Shown: positions 11,458-22,439 of the stretch, piece by piece
Numbering within the stretch: position 1 is the stretch's first letter
How the letters are laid out: every line of letters starts with the position of its first letter
NCBI RefSeq assembly: GCF_943734655.1
Contig: NC_071354.1
Coordinates: forward strand, 230,324,397 to 230,388,396
Length of the DNA: 64,000 nt
Direction: 5' to 3'
Source of the DNA: Sabethes cyaneus
Taxonomy: Eukaryota > Arthropoda > Insecta > Diptera > Culicidae
The notes under the pieces: generated by a model
The model's database searches: none
Seen by the model: the letters and a program-made list of their open reading frames with translations, nothing else
What the model was told of the DNA's origin: nothing
Made by a program: the position numbers and the translations under genes

Positions 11458-11640
11458 TCCAATTGACCAAACTCGTGTTTTAGTCTTTGACCTTAAAACG
11501 CGGTCAGGCATTAATATTAATTTTTTTTTTTGAAACGATGGTTTTACAATTGATAGAGGGACGGTAGGGGAAAGTAATAAAAAAATTTTGGGGAAGGAGG
11601 GGAAAGAGTGGAAAGGAAGGGGGGGCGTAAAAGCCCAATT
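11458..11640 (-). repeat. SINE 3'-end fragment joined to a LINE
   Basis: The GACCAAACTCGTG...GCGGTCAGGCAT...GAAACGATG segment matches the outer part of the foldback SINE unit at 42779-42960, in the same + strand reading. It ends in the G-rich stretch before the LINE endonuclease starts. This is probably a truncated SINE directly 5' of the LINE, or shared terminal sequence. Confidence 0.5.
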
Positions 11641-14184
11641 TTTCCAGAGTGGTGGAGCGACCAACGAGCTGGGAACGGGCTTCTTAGTATTGGGCAAAAT
11701 GCAGGATCGCGTAATGGACTGGAAAGCGATCAGTGAGAAGAAGTGCGTGTTGAGGATAAAAGGCCGTTTCTTCAATTATACCATCATAAACATGCATTGT
11801 CCAGACGGAGGTAGACCCGACGACGAGAAGGAAGCGTTCTTTGCGCAGGTGGAGGCAACGTACGACAGCTGCTCACTACGGGACATCAAGATCGTCATCG
11901 GGGATATGAACGCCCAGGTCGGCCGGGAAGCAATGTATAGACCGGTGATCGGGATCCATAGCCTGCACACCGACACGAACGATAACGGCCAGCGATGCAT
12001 CAACTTTGCGACTTCCCGAGGCTTGGTGATCAAAAGCACCTTCTTTCCCCATAAAAATGTCCACAAGGCCTCCTGGAGATCCTGACCAACCTGACCAACG
12101 AACCTCGAACCAAATCGACCATATTCTCATCGACAAAGTCGGCTAAACATTCGACAACTAGACAACCCGCGAACTGCCGAAAACTACGCACGCGTACTGG
12201 ATGAAGCTCTCCCTTCCTTTGCGGAGCTAGATGCTTTGAACCTCGAAAACGGATGGAATAGGATACGCTCGGCCGTCAACGAGGCCGCAACCGCGGTGCT
12301 AGGTGTGGAAACCTCGACTCGAGTGCACGAAATGATTGGTTTGACGGGGAATGCCAAGAAGCGATAGAGAGGAAAAAAGAGCTTGGGAAAACTATCTGAG
12401 CATATCCACGAGTGAGAATTTGGCCAAGTATCGACGAGCGAGGAATGAGTTGACCACGATCCTGAGGGGGAAAAAGCGCCAAAAGGAGGACAGAGATCGT
12501 GAGGAGCTAGAACAACTATTCCGGGTTAATGACACCCGCAAGTTTTACGAGAAGGCGAGCCAAACTCGCAAGGCCCACACACTAAAACCTGACATGTGTA
12601 GGGACGAGGAAGGGGATCTAATCACAAACGAGCGCGAGGTAGTCGAAAGGTGGAAGCAGTTCTTCGATGACCACCTCAACGGGGATATAGCAGCAGGAGA
12701 CGCAATGGAAGTTAACCTCGGAGTACATACAAACGACAACAGCGTACCGGCTCCCGATCTCGAAGATTGAGTCGCCGGAAAGGACCGACTCCCGGCTGAA
12801 CTCTATAAAAATGGCCAAGAACCGCTAGCAACGGCACTTCACTGGCTAATTTCAAGAATTTGGGAAGAAGAGAAACTACCGGAGGAGTGGATGGAAGGCG
12901 TAGTCCGTCCCATCTACAAAAAAAGACCGGCTAGACTGCTGTAACTATCGCGGCATTACGCTGGTCAACGCCGCCTACAAGGTGCTCTCCCAGATTTTGT
13001 TGCGTCGTCTATCCCCAATAGCAAGAGATTTCGTAGGGCAGTATCATGTGGGATTTACTACTACGGATCAAATTTTTACACTCCGACAAATCCTTCAGAA
13101 ATGTCGAGAGTACAACGTGCCCATACATCATATTTTCGTGGATTTCAGAGCAGCATACGATACCGTTGAACGCGAAAAGCTATGGTAGATAATGCACGAG
13201 TACGGTTTTCCGGACAAACTGACGCGGCTGATCAAAGCTACTCTGGAACGAGTGATGTTACGGCAAGGGGATGGACTGTCCTGTATGTTATTCAATATCG
13301 CTATTGAAGGTGTGATCCGGCGAGCGGGAATCGAAACGTGAGGAACGATCTTCAGCAAGAGTAGCCAACTCATAGCCTTTGCAGACGACCTCGACATCAC
13401 CGAGAATAGAAACCGTGGGACGGCGGAGGCAATCTACGCCAGACTTAAAACGGAGGTTAGGAGGATAGGGTTACAAATTAATGCGACGAAAACCAAATAT
13501 ATGGTAGGAAGAGGCTCCCGAGAAAGTAACGTTTGCCTCCAACGGACAGTGACTATTTACGGCGATGAACTGGAAGAGGTTGATGAGTTCGTATATTTGG
13601 GATCTCTGGTCACCGCCGACAATAGTACGAGTAAGGAGATCCAACGACGCATTCAAGCTGGAAATCGACCCTACTTTTCCCTCCGCAAGACGTTTCGATC
13701 TATACGCCGCCGCACAAAGCTGACGATGTACAAAACGCTAATCAGACCGGTAGTCCTCTACGGACTTGAGACAGTAACTTTACTTACGGAAGACATACGT
13801 GCACTTACCGTTTTTGAACGAAAGGTGTTGCGGACTATTTTTGGCGGAGTGCAAACGGAAAGCGGAGAGTGGCGGTGACGTATGAATCACGAACTACAGG
13901 CACTGCTTGGAGAAATTCCCGTCGTATACCTGGCGAAAGTTGGGAGACTACGGCAGGCCGGCCACGTCGCAAGGATGCCGGACGACTGCGTAGTGAAATC
14001 CGTTCTCTTCAAGAACCCCACCGACACCAGGAATAGAGGGGCTCAACGTGCACGATGGCTCGACCGGATTGAAGCCGACTTGCGTGTGTCGAGACGCGCA
14101 ACAAATTGGCGACGAGTAGCCCAGGACCGAGTACAATGGAGAGGAATTCTTGATACGGCAAAAGCCACCCCGGCTCTCGGCTGA
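11641..14184 (+). pseudogene. LINE endonuclease/reverse transcriptase, frameshifted and with stops
   Basis: The endonuclease part shows INMHCPDGGRPDDEKEAFFA and IVIGDMNAQVGRE (to about 12085). After a frameshift the conserved NQIDHILID motif is in another frame. The connector follows (12351-12770), then the reverse transcriptase with YKVLSQILLRRLSPIA, HIFVDFRAAYDTVEREKLW, an in-frame stop at 13186, GDGLSCMLFNIAIEG, the catalytic FADDLDI near 13380 and FVYLGSLVTADNSTSKEIQR. The C-terminal region (13501-14184) has MYKTLIRPVVLYGLET and GHVARMPDD, with another stop at 13876. At least three frameshifts or stops mean no full polyprotein is made. It sits inside the ERG intron in sense orientation. 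Confidence 0.85.
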
Positions 14185-14204
14185 ATAAGTAAGTAAGTAA
14201 GAAT
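11641..14204 (+). mobile_element. Non-LTR retrotransposon (LINE), degenerate copy A
   Basis: The segment encodes, in broken frames, an apurinic-type endonuclease followed by a reverse transcriptase, and ends after the last stop in a short TAAG repeat (14187-14202), typical of non-LTR elements whose 3' end is a microsatellite. A second copy of the same family lies on the other strand at about 60.7-62.5 kb. Clade was not assigned from reading alone; the C-terminal GHVARMPDD and RARWLDRIEADL motifs are common in RTE- and I-like mosquito LINEs. Confidence 0.85.
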
Positions 14205-14545
14205 ATAAAAAGGAAAACAGCACAAAGGAAAAAAAATAAAAAAAACGGAAACAGAAAAGTAGGACATAAGAGAAAGAACATAATATATCACAACGAAAAA
14301 AGGGACTAGAAAAGGAGTTAAAAAAGACGAAATCCGGGACTATAAAAAAAAGACCGGAGCAGAAAGTGACAAAAACCGAGACAGAAAAAGAAAAATGAAA
14401 GAAAAAAAGACGAAGAACGGAACAGGGCAAAAAATCAGGACTCATGAACAGGGCGAAAAATGGGACAGGCAAAAAGGGACATAGCAAAAAGAAAGAGGAG
14501 GCAGCGGACATAAAATAAAATAAAAACTGGAAAAAAGAAAACCAA
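14205..14545 (+). repeat. Degenerate purine-rich array (GGGACAGAAAA type)
   Basis: Runs of AAAAA are separated by GGGAC, GGAC or CGGAAC motifs with a variable period of about 15-20 bases. The same family recurs at many places in the window. The 187-residue reading frame on the minus strand (14511-13948) is a low-complexity translation of this array plus LINE antisense and is not a gene. Confidence 0.7.
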
Positions 14546-14640
14546 AGAGTAAATGCTACTATGTATATTTATTCTTGACAGGCAGCAGTGATGTTAAAAA
14601 CTCGAAATCTCAAAACTCATCAAAAATCAAAATCAACTGT

Positions 14641-16612
14641 GAATCATGTCAACTTGATCCTATGCATAGCATAGCATAGCATAGTTTGACCGCCCGTGTG
14701 TTGCCCGCGATTGATCTAGATCAGCTGAAATTGCACAAAGAACCCTCGAAATGATGCTTGGGAATAGCAGATCATTTTCAGTGTGCACCTTCTGATGATC
14801 CAAGTCTTTATGATGATCAATAGCAAAGCTGGCCACGTCCATGCAGGTCAATTGAGGAAGGGAAGGAATATTAGTCAGACACTTGTTGCTACTAGAGACC
14901 GAGGAATCCTCTGCATCATCCACAAGTGTCATAGGAAGGAGTTGGTGTTAGTGGAAAGGTATTGATCTGGATCCACCGAGGTAGGTGGTGTGATCATTAT
15001 TTCTGAACACGCCTACAGTATGAGAACGGATTTATTCATTTAGTCATCGCGAGACTGTTAATAGAGGACTGGGCGCACCGATACACGAGCACTCAGTTTA
15101 CCGACGAAGACTACGTGCTTTTATTCCACTCGATCGGCTCATAATCGCGCACACTAAATCGCTTGATAACAAAATACATTTGATATATACGAAGTATCCG
15201 GCGGCCAAAGGACGAACTTCTTCGAGAATCACTACCCGTCGAACCAAATCGATATTTTAACGAGAAATAATATGCGCAATTATTGGTACTCTTCGACCAT
15301 TCTTTAAAAGTCTAACAGATTACCGTACACAAGCCGTCGAGCCACCGGTACACGATTCTATATTCTAGAAATTACTTTATATACAACACCGCATACCTAA
15401 CGACGAAGGTATCAGTTCGATTCAAATCCGATAAACGCGCGCTAAGGGTTGGACTTGGATTTCGTAGGGCTCAACCTGAATGCACAAACATGTAGAATAT
15501 TGATAAGAAACCCGATCGCCGAAGTCGTATACCAAGCATCAATTTGCGGCATGATATATAAGACCATTAACCCACTTGGAATATAATTAACGGATTGGTT
15601 AGCAAGACCATTGACCTTAAGGGTACGTTGTAAGAGAGGGGTTCAGGAGTCGAAAGTGATAATGGATTCCTTTAGTATACGTGGGAGATTGGAAGGAATA
15701 CCTACGAGATCGTCATGACACCAGTCATGCTTTACAAGACTTAAGCGGCTGTCCTGACAAAATATAGTCGTAGGTTTATTAGAATCAATGAGCTTGCAAG
15801 AATCCAAGGTAAGGCGGCACTTTGTCGTAGATTCGGTATCCGTAAATCCGGTATTGAACAAACGGCGCATTACAAAAAGATATGCGTGTATGAAATTTTG
15901 TAAACATATTCGACGGAAATCCAAAGGTTATCCAATTCGTGCCACTGCTTGTTTGTAGGTCGCTAAACTGAGACGTTGTCGGCCTTGCCTTACATGGTGA
16001 GAAAATATCAAAAGTGTAGTACAAAGATATAAAAGCATGACCCATGATGACTGAAAAATATTGGCATTGAATAGGGAGAAGTTCCGTACAACATGCTTGA
16101 ATCGGATTCTAATAGTTGGGGTATGCGTGAATTTTAACATTTAGACATTTATCTCCAAATATATTCGTTTTCCCCAGAGACCGATGCGGAATCTTCAGAA
16201 ATAGTTTTCCTTGCGAATAATCTATAGGATGAGACAAATATTAAGCGACTATTGTGCACTTTCAAATTCGTTGCCCGAAATTGCTTCTGCTATCAACACT
16301 AATAGAAGAGATTCTCAGTAATAGATGGTAAACTGATATCAACCTGTCCAGCAAGCATTCCGTACTGGCCGAGAACTACTAGGACGTACTGTCTTCCTTC
16401 TATTTTCGACTATTCGTCTTAGAACTTCCAACGAAATTTTGATAAGCTGTTTATAAGACGCGATACTTTTGTATCGTTTCCGTCAATAAGTTATAGAAGG
16501 AGCACAAATACTAATCTCAATCCTATGAAAATAGACACATAGCATTCAAAATATAAAGTTCAATGCCACTGTTTCGCTCGAGTTCCGAATCATGTCAACT
16601 TGATCCTATGCA
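14641..16612 (-). mobile_element. Non-coding retroposed insertion with 26-bp direct repeats and a CATAG tail
   Basis: A 26-base sequence beginning GAATCATGTCAACTTGATCC occurs exactly at 14641-14666 and again at 16587-16612. Immediately inside the left copy is a (TAGCA)n run (14667-14685), which on the minus strand would be a (CTATG)n 3' tail. The roughly 1.92 kb between has no substantial reading frame. Direct repeats plus a short-repeat tail are the marks of target-primed reverse transcription, so this looks like a retroposed copy on the minus strand of an unidentified non-coding template. A smaller insertion with the same features lies at 36210-36772. Confidence 0.55.
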
Positions 16613-16641
16613 GAAAAAACTCACGCGTGAGTTTTTCTGTT
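16611..16641. repeat. Short perfect-type hairpin
   Basis: CAGAAAAAACTCAC is followed directly by GCGTGAGTTTTTCTG, so the stretch folds into a near-perfect hairpin of about 14 bp per arm. It abuts the right direct repeat of the preceding insertion. No function is implied. Confidence 0.6.
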
Positions 16642-16689
16642 TTCATAGCAAGAAGCGCAAAACTCACACATATTTCTTCCCGCTTGCTC

Positions 16690-17335
16690 ATATTCTGCAC
16701 CTGCATCAGATTGTGAACCAGGTTTAAGGCCGCATGTTTATCAGATTGATTTGATCCGAATCTGGACTGGAACTAAATCTTCGAGCTACATTAGATTCTA
16801 GACCACATTTTCATCAGATTTGGACCAGATTTTGAATCAATTTTGGATCCGGAACTAGACCACAATATAAGCCAGATTTTAGGCCTCATTTAAAATCAGA
16901 TTCTAAACCAGCAATCAGGTTTTGGATAAGATTTTGAACCAGATTCTGGACCAGGTCCATATTTTGGACCTGGCCTATATTGTAAACCACATTTTAATCA
17001 AATTTTATTCCAGATTTGAACTAGATTCTGGCCAAATTTTAAATCAGTTTTTGATCAGACCTTGGATTAGATTTTGGATTCAGATTCTAGACCTGGGTTG
17101 GACCTGCATCAGATCTTGGACCAGATTTGAGACGATTTTTATAGATTTGGATCACAGTTTTGATCTTGTTTTGGACCTCATTTTTGATTAGATCATGGGC
17201 TCGCGCCACATTCTAGACCTGAACCAGATCTTGGAGCTGCATCAGATTCTGGACCAGATTTTGAACCACATTTTTATTAGATTTTGGCCCAGATTTTGGA
17301 TCAAATTTTGAGCCATATTTTAAAACTGGGCCAAT
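16690..17335. repeat. Degenerate ACCAGATTTTGG-type array
   Basis: Variants of ACCAGATTTTGGACCAGATTCTAGACC repeat through the stretch with poor conservation. It differs in unit from the purine-rich and TTTCAAGT arrays. The 89-residue frame at 16922-17191 is a low-complexity translation of it. Confidence 0.65.
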
Positions 17336-17604
17336 TGTATTTTGATGAGCCGCAGTGTGACATTGTGGCGGCCCTGGTGATGGCCCGATTTAGCGCACTC
17401 TTTCTTCTCAAATCAGTGTTCCTTCGAAGTTTGTTATTTTTTAGAATTAGACCGTCATAAACGATTTGTACAACTCCCGAAATTCTGTACTTCGCTACAC
17501 TTGAGAGTGCCTTACTGAGGTTCATGCTGTTTTTGGCGCTCCCTAGAGCAAGCGCCCTTGGCGGGGGCCAGTCTGGCCAACTGCACACTACGGAGCTATA
17601 GCAG

Positions 17605-17803
17605 GTGCTACATTCCGTTATCGAAACTTGACCCTCTGTTTTTTATATACGACAGACTTCGCAACCAGCTGTTAGAGTGCAGGACAATTGCAGGGCCAGT
17701 TGCTACGATCCTATTGACTCTAACAGCCTCTTCCAGTCGAGATTCGAACATACGACGACTGGCTTATGAGGCCAGCGTCATACCTCGAAGCCAACTGGGA
17801 GGC
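17605..17803 (-). repeat. tRNA-derived SINE, copy 1
   Basis: Read on the minus strand it begins CCTCCCAG with a D-arm-like box A (TGGCTTCGAGGTA). A perfect anticodon-type arm follows (17775-17759: CTGGC, loop CTCATAA, GCCAG; the anticodon position would read CAT), then a box-B-like TGTTCGAATC (17750-17741). A body unrelated to tRNA ends near ATAACGGAATGTAGC. The order and spacing match RNA polymerase III SINE promoters. Two further copies lie at 36790-36997 and, split, at 42660-43725. Confidence 0.7.
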
Positions 17804-17814
17804 AGAAAAAAGTA

Positions 17815-18310
17815 ATACGGAAGTGAAAATGAAGAAAATGTAAATATATTACATATAAAAAATTGAAACCAGAAGGGATTCAAAAACAACATTAATTTGA
17901 GAATAAACAAGGAAAAACAGGAATAAGGGAAATGGAGATAAAAAGAGATAGAACGACGAAAACTGGAAAAGAGAAAAAGGAGAGAAGAGGGAGGGAGAGG
18001 GAGAGGAGAGAGAAAAGAGAAGAGGAAAAATATGAAACGGGAAAGAGTGAAAAACATGAGGAAAAACAGGACTGAAAATAAGAGAACTAAGATAGAAAAC
18101 GAAAAAAACTGAGCATAGAAACAGGAAACACGGGATAGAAAAGGGAAAATGAGAGAAAAAGAAGATAAATGGAAAAAAGCGAAAGCGAAATTTCAGAAAA
18201 CGATACAATAAAGGGGAAAATTCGGAGCAAATTCAGAAATATGCGATACGAAAAGAGAAAAAAACAAAACAAAAAAGATATAAAACGTGTGAGAGAATAA
18301 GAAGGCATAT
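17815..18310 (+). repeat. Degenerate purine-rich array followed by a TTTCAAGT segment
   Basis: Same family as at 14205: GGAAAA, GAGAGAAAA and GGAACGACG blocks, passing at about 18310 into TTTCAAGTAAAATTTCAAGC (to 18375). The order purine array then TTTCAAGT array is repeated at other loci. Minus-strand frames of 73-119 residues here are phenylalanine/serine-rich translations of the array. Confidence 0.7.
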
Positions 18311-18423
18311 TTCAAGTAAAATTTCAAGCAAAACAATTTCAAATTAGTCCAAATTTAAGTCTAATTCAGTGTCTGCTATCAAGTTCAGTTACCTTTTCCG
18401 ATTTTGGCAGTTTCAGGGATTAG

Positions 18424-18745
18424 TTATCAAATTTGTTAGTTATTTTCGGTGAAAAGATGACAACTTTGCATTCCTTTTTTACTACGTGACGTTTCAGTCT
18501 GCTATCCTTCGACTATCAACTCACAGCTCGTGCAGGCAAGTGGATGAGATGAATCCGTAGCCCACCAGAAGCAAACTGATGTGACAAAGGAGAATATTCC
18601 TGCCAATTAATTAGCCAATTAATTAAAATTAATTAATTAGTCTGATGATAATCGAAGGATAGTAGGCTGAAACGTCACGTACTAAAAGAGGAAAGCAAAT
18701 TTGTCATCATTTCACCGGAAATAACCAACAAATTTGATAAATAAT
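18424..18745. repeat. Foldback element with arms of about 105 bp
   Basis: The left arm (about 18424-18530) and right arm (about 18644-18745) are inverted copies. They share TTATCAAATTTGTTAG-type outer ends and the inner ACGTGACGTTTCAG...CTATCCTTCGA segment. The loop of about 115 bp contains AATTAATTAATT-type sequence. No coding capacity. Confidence 0.65.
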
Positions 18746-18779
18746 CAAGTATCGGTGATTAAGCCCCTTAAAAGAAATT

Positions 18780-19090
18780 TCAAGTTTTGTTTAATTTCAA
18801 TTTTAGGTTCAATTTTAAGTCAAATTTCAAGTCTAATTTCAAGCTAAATCCAGGTCTTATATTTATGTCCGATTTCAATTCCAATCTAAAGTTCAATTTC
18901 CAGCTTAATTTCAAATCCCATTTCAGATTTAATTTTATATCCAATTTCTGGGTTAAATTTCAATTTGAAATAAAATTACAAGTTCAATTTCCAGTTCAAC
19001 ATAAAGTAAACTTTCAAGCCCAATGTAGCCGAAATTCAAAAATTATTGTTTAATGTCTTATTTATATCATGTTCAATTTCAAGTGCAAAA
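18780..19090 (+). repeat. Degenerate TTTCAAGTCCAATTT array
   Basis: Period of roughly 12-14 bases with variants such as AATTTCAAGTCTAATTTC. The 88-residue frame at 18787-19053 is its translation. The same unit occurs on + at 33840, 34345, 42350 and 56265, and on the minus strand at 23.2-23.8 and 30.8-31.1 kb. Confidence 0.65.
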
Positions 19091-20240
19091 TACCCGGCTG
19101 AATCAAGACATTAGTGCGATTACACTGATTAATCTAGCAGTGTAAAAAAGTATGTAAATTATAAAGGTTGGTAACTTGTTTTCTCATATCGAAGACTCTA
19201 AAGATAATTTTATATTATTTATACATATTTATGCTTATTATGACACACCGTTGGAACGACGCCAGTTTCACAACTTCAAACGTAGGCGGCGCAATCAGCA
19301 GTATTGAATGAAAAACAAAAATTGAGAGCGCAGAGAGCAAGTATAGGGCTTACTCGCGCTTCTCGCCAAGGGCATGCATAGTTTACCCTTCTTGTTTGTT
19401 TGAAGGTATCGTAATCATTACCAAAGTTTAATGAGAAGTGCATCGTCATCGAAATTATGTTGGAATAATTTCATTCTCATATTGGATGTAATCCGAGATT
19501 CAATTTTAAAATGACTTTAAACTTTTTAATGATGCTTCCAATCGTAAGAGGACACACTTTAAGGGAGATTTATCATGTTCTGTGTTTACCATTTTTGGAT
19601 TTCCCCATTTTCAAGAGAGAAAAAAATCGGATTCGTTCTCCGCGCTCTCCGTAAAAAACGGTAAAATGTGTGTAGGTAAACTTGACTGCATGCGCATTGA
19701 AGAATGTTCCGTCCTCTTTACGTCTCACTCTCACCCATAGCAGGCAGTCAGCGAAGCTTAGCAAAACATTCATTTGCTACCTCGTTTTCTCTGCTGCGTA
19801 GAGTAGGTCACATGTCACCCGCATACAAGGGTAGGCTGAAGGCTGTGGCCGTACCTGAAACCTGACCATTCTACTACGTACGTTCTGTGGCTGTGAACGA
19901 TGCACTTTTTTCCTGTGTTATTAGTCATACATACTAGTTCTGCGTTTGAGTTCCTGCTGACTGATTCGCGAAGAAAGAAAGTGATATTTACCTCTTCATA
20001 ATCTTGCTTAAACTTCTATCAGCGTCGTTTATTGTGCGTCCGTGTGTCGTCGTACTGTATTTTCTCTATCAATCTTCTGTCGTGTGCGTCGTTTCGTGTA
20101 TGTTTATTAAATGGTGGCTTGTGTGTTCCCCGAGCAGTAAACCAACAAACTGATAAGGGCTAAATCCCCGTGTTTCTATTCGAACAGCAGTGGTGAAATC
20201 TGCGGTAGCTACCTGCAGCAGCCAAAAAAGCGATCTGGAG
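19091..20240 (+). other. 5' flank and untranslated region of the mucolipin gene
   Basis: No repeats of the families above and no coding frame were recognised. The segment lies directly upstream of an intronless coding region, so it should hold the promoter and 5' untranslated region. An in-frame stop (TAA at 20154-20156) with no ATG between it and 20241 fixes the mucolipin start. Confidence 0.45.
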
Positions 20241-22211
20241 ATGAGTAGTTACTCGTCTGCTTCACCGACCGGATCGCCAACGGTTTCGGAAAGGAATTAC
20301 AACAGTGCCACCACAATCTCCGCAGGAACGAACAATGAACAAGTGAAAATCAATACTACGCCAAAGCTCCAACAGCGCCAGAAGCAGAAACCGAGCAACC
20401 AACAGCAACAGCAGGATATAGCAAGGGACGAGGAAGGTACAGGCACACAAAGTCACGCCGCTATGAACATCAACGAGTCGGACGGTGGTTTCATAGAGAC
20501 GCCTGGGCTGGGGGATTCACAGGCGTCCTTGTTGAACGAAGATCGACTTCGTCGCAAGCTGCAGTTCTTCTTTATGAATCCGATCGAAAAATGGCAAGCC
20601 AAACGTCGCTTTCCGTACAAATTTGTCGTGCAAGTGATAAAGATTATTTTGGTTACCCTGCAGTTGTGCCTGTTTGCGCATTCCAGATATATGCACGTGA
20701 ACTATACATGGGATAATACGATAACGTTTTCCCATCTGTTTCTGCGCGGGTGGGACATTACGATGGAGGTGAGCACCTACCCGCCCGAAACGGGACCACT
20801 TTCCGTGTATGTGATAGCAGATTTCTTCAACACCATCGATTACGCCATCGACGGTTATGCCAACCTTTCCGAAGCCATCGGACCGTATTCCTATCCCAAT
20901 GAGGATAACACGATGCCTCCGATGCGATTGTGTCTGTACCGTTACAAGGACGGTACGATTTTTGGCTTTAACGAAAGCTACGTTTTCAACCCGGAAATAG
21001 ACTCGCTCTGTCTCGATTTGGACGGAAATGTTACCACCGTTGGAAGCCGTGCTTTCCTGCATCAAAAGGACATTCGCATTAACTTCTCGGCCTTAGTCAA
21101 AGCCGAACTAACATTCGCCATTAAAACGGTGAATTTCAAAGCGGCTGGCCCCATCACCGCACCGGACTGCTATCAGTTCGATATTCTAATTTTGTTCAAC
21201 AATCAAGATCACGACGGACAGATGACGCTTCGGCTGGAAGCGGACCCTACGCGGCTGGTTTGCCACGGCGATGTGGAATTCATCAAAACGTCGGAAATCG
21301 AAGAGGCCCTTCGGAGCACCCTGAACATACTGGTTATCGTGATCTGTATGGTGTCGTTCGCACTATGCGCCCGGGCCATCTTTCGGGCGCAACTGTTGCG
21401 CGTTATCACCTGTGATTATTTCAAACAAACCTACGGTCGAGATCTGACGACGGCGGGCAAGTGGGAGTTTGTCAACATGTGGTACATTATGATCGTCTTC
21501 AACGACGTTCTGCTGGTGATTGGATCCGCCCTGAAGGAGGAAATCGAACGCAAACACTTCATCGCAGATGATTGGAACGTTTGCTCGCTGCTGCTCGGTG
21601 TTGGCAACCTTTTGGTTTGGTTTGGTGTTCTTCGCTATTTGGGATTCTTCAAAACCTACAACGTTGTTATACTGACTCTGCAAAAGGCAGCCCCGAAAAT
21701 ACTGCGCTTTTTACTTTGTGCCGTTCTGATCTATGCCGGATTCGTATTTTGCGGTTGGCTTGTACTTGGACCGTACCACATTAAGTTCCGCTCGCTGTCG
21801 AGCACTTCCGAGTGTCTGTTCTCACTGATCAACGGCGACGACATGTTCGCCACGTTCACCATCATGTCGGAGAAATCCATAATGCTGTGGTGGTTCTGCC
21901 GGCTTTATCTGTACTCGTTCACCAGTCTGTACATATACGTTGTACTGTCACTGTTTATTTCCGTTATCATGGATGCTTACGACACCATTAAAAAATACTA
22001 CAAGGATGGCTTCCCACCGTCGGATTTGCGCCAGTTTGTCGGTCCGTACCATTCGAACGATTTCTCCTCCGGGGTGTTCCGCGATGACGAGCACGACTAC
22101 CTGTCGATGAGCTTTCTCGAATCGATGCAGCGAATAGTTTGCTTCTGGCGGGTCGACCAACGGCAGCGCGGACCGACCGGATACACATCGCTTCTACCAA
22201 AAGCTAATTAA
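20241..22211 (+). CDS. Trpml: Mucolipin / TRPML cation channel
   Basis: A 656-residue protein, close to the Drosophila Trpml length. TRPML channels release Ca2+ and other cations from late endosomes and lysosomes and are gated by PI(3,5)P2. The polar N-terminal tail is followed by the basic KLQFFFMNPIEKWQAKRRFPYK region and TM1 (about residues 127-146). A large luminal loop runs to about 355 with several N-glycosylation sites (NYT, NLS, NES, NVT), then TM2 (about 361-380) and the polycystin-like core. The pore filter is NGDD at about 531-534 in ECLFSLINGDDMFATF, followed by TM6 and AYDTIKKYYKDGFPPSD. Start: an upstream GTG-initiated extension at 20190 is open, but the first ATG after the in-frame stop is 20241. 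There is no intron in the coding region. It is nested in sense orientation inside the ERG intron. Family identity is very secure. Confidence 0.95.
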   Translation: MSSYSSASPTGSPTVSERNYNSATTISAGTNNEQVKINTTPKLQQRQKQKPSNQQQQQDIARDEEGTGTQSHAAMNINESDGGFIETPGLGDSQASLLNEDRLRRKLQFFFMNPIEKWQAKRRFPYKFVVQVIKIILVTLQLCLFAHSRYMHVNYTWDNTITFSHLFLRGWDITMEVSTYPPETGPLSVYVIADFFNTIDYAIDGYANLSEAIGPYSYPNEDNTMPPMRLCLYRYKDGTIFGFNESYVFNPEIDSLCLDLDGNVTTVGSRAFLHQKDIRINFSALVKAELTFAIKTVNFKAAGPITAPDCYQFDILILFNNQDHDGQMTLRLEADPTRLVCHGDVEFIKTSEIEEALRSTLNILVIVICMVSFALCARAIFRAQLLRVITCDYFKQTYGRDLTTAGKWEFVNMWYIMIVFNDVLLVIGSALKEEIERKHFIADDWNVCSLLLGVGNLLVWFGVLRYLGFFKTYNVVILTLQKAAPKILRFLLCAVLIYAGFVFCGWLVLGPYHIKFRSLSSTSECLFSLINGDDMFATFTIMSEKSIMLWWFCRLYLYSFTSLYIYVVLSLFISVIMDAYDTIKKYYKDGFPPSDLRQFVGPYHSNDFSSGVFRDDEHDYLSMSFLESMQRIVCFWRVDQRQRGPTGYTSLLPKAN

Positions 22212-22433
22212 TTGATAGATGAAACATTAGACAAAAACCAAGTTAAATTGCCAAACTGTTTTACCATTTATTTTTTGTTGTGTACGAAACATATCGAACA
22301 CGTGCGATAATTAGTTCAATAATACCTACCTAGATATTAGAACAAAATGTTACAAATGCGACCAAAAATCCGCTACCTAGGCTCCAATAATATTGCTAAA
22401 CGGCTCACAAACCTAAATACTATTAAATTAGTC

Positions 22434-22439
22434 AATAAA
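22434..22439 (+). promoter_or_regulatory. Polyadenylation signal of the mucolipin gene
   Basis: AATAAA about 220 bases after the mucolipin stop codon, in an AT-rich 3' region. Confidence 0.6.

Noticed and set aside
13948..14511. 187-codon minus-strand frame
   Set aside because: Overlaps the LINE 3' end in antisense and a purine-rich array; Phe/Ser-rich translation only.
18641..18682. CTGATGA followed by GAAAC as a fourth hammerhead
   Set aside because: No stem II pairs directly inside the core motifs and no matching stem I was found.
20517..21683. Minus-strand frames of 106-182 codons opposite mucolipin
   Set aside because: Antisense shadows of the mucolipin coding region.
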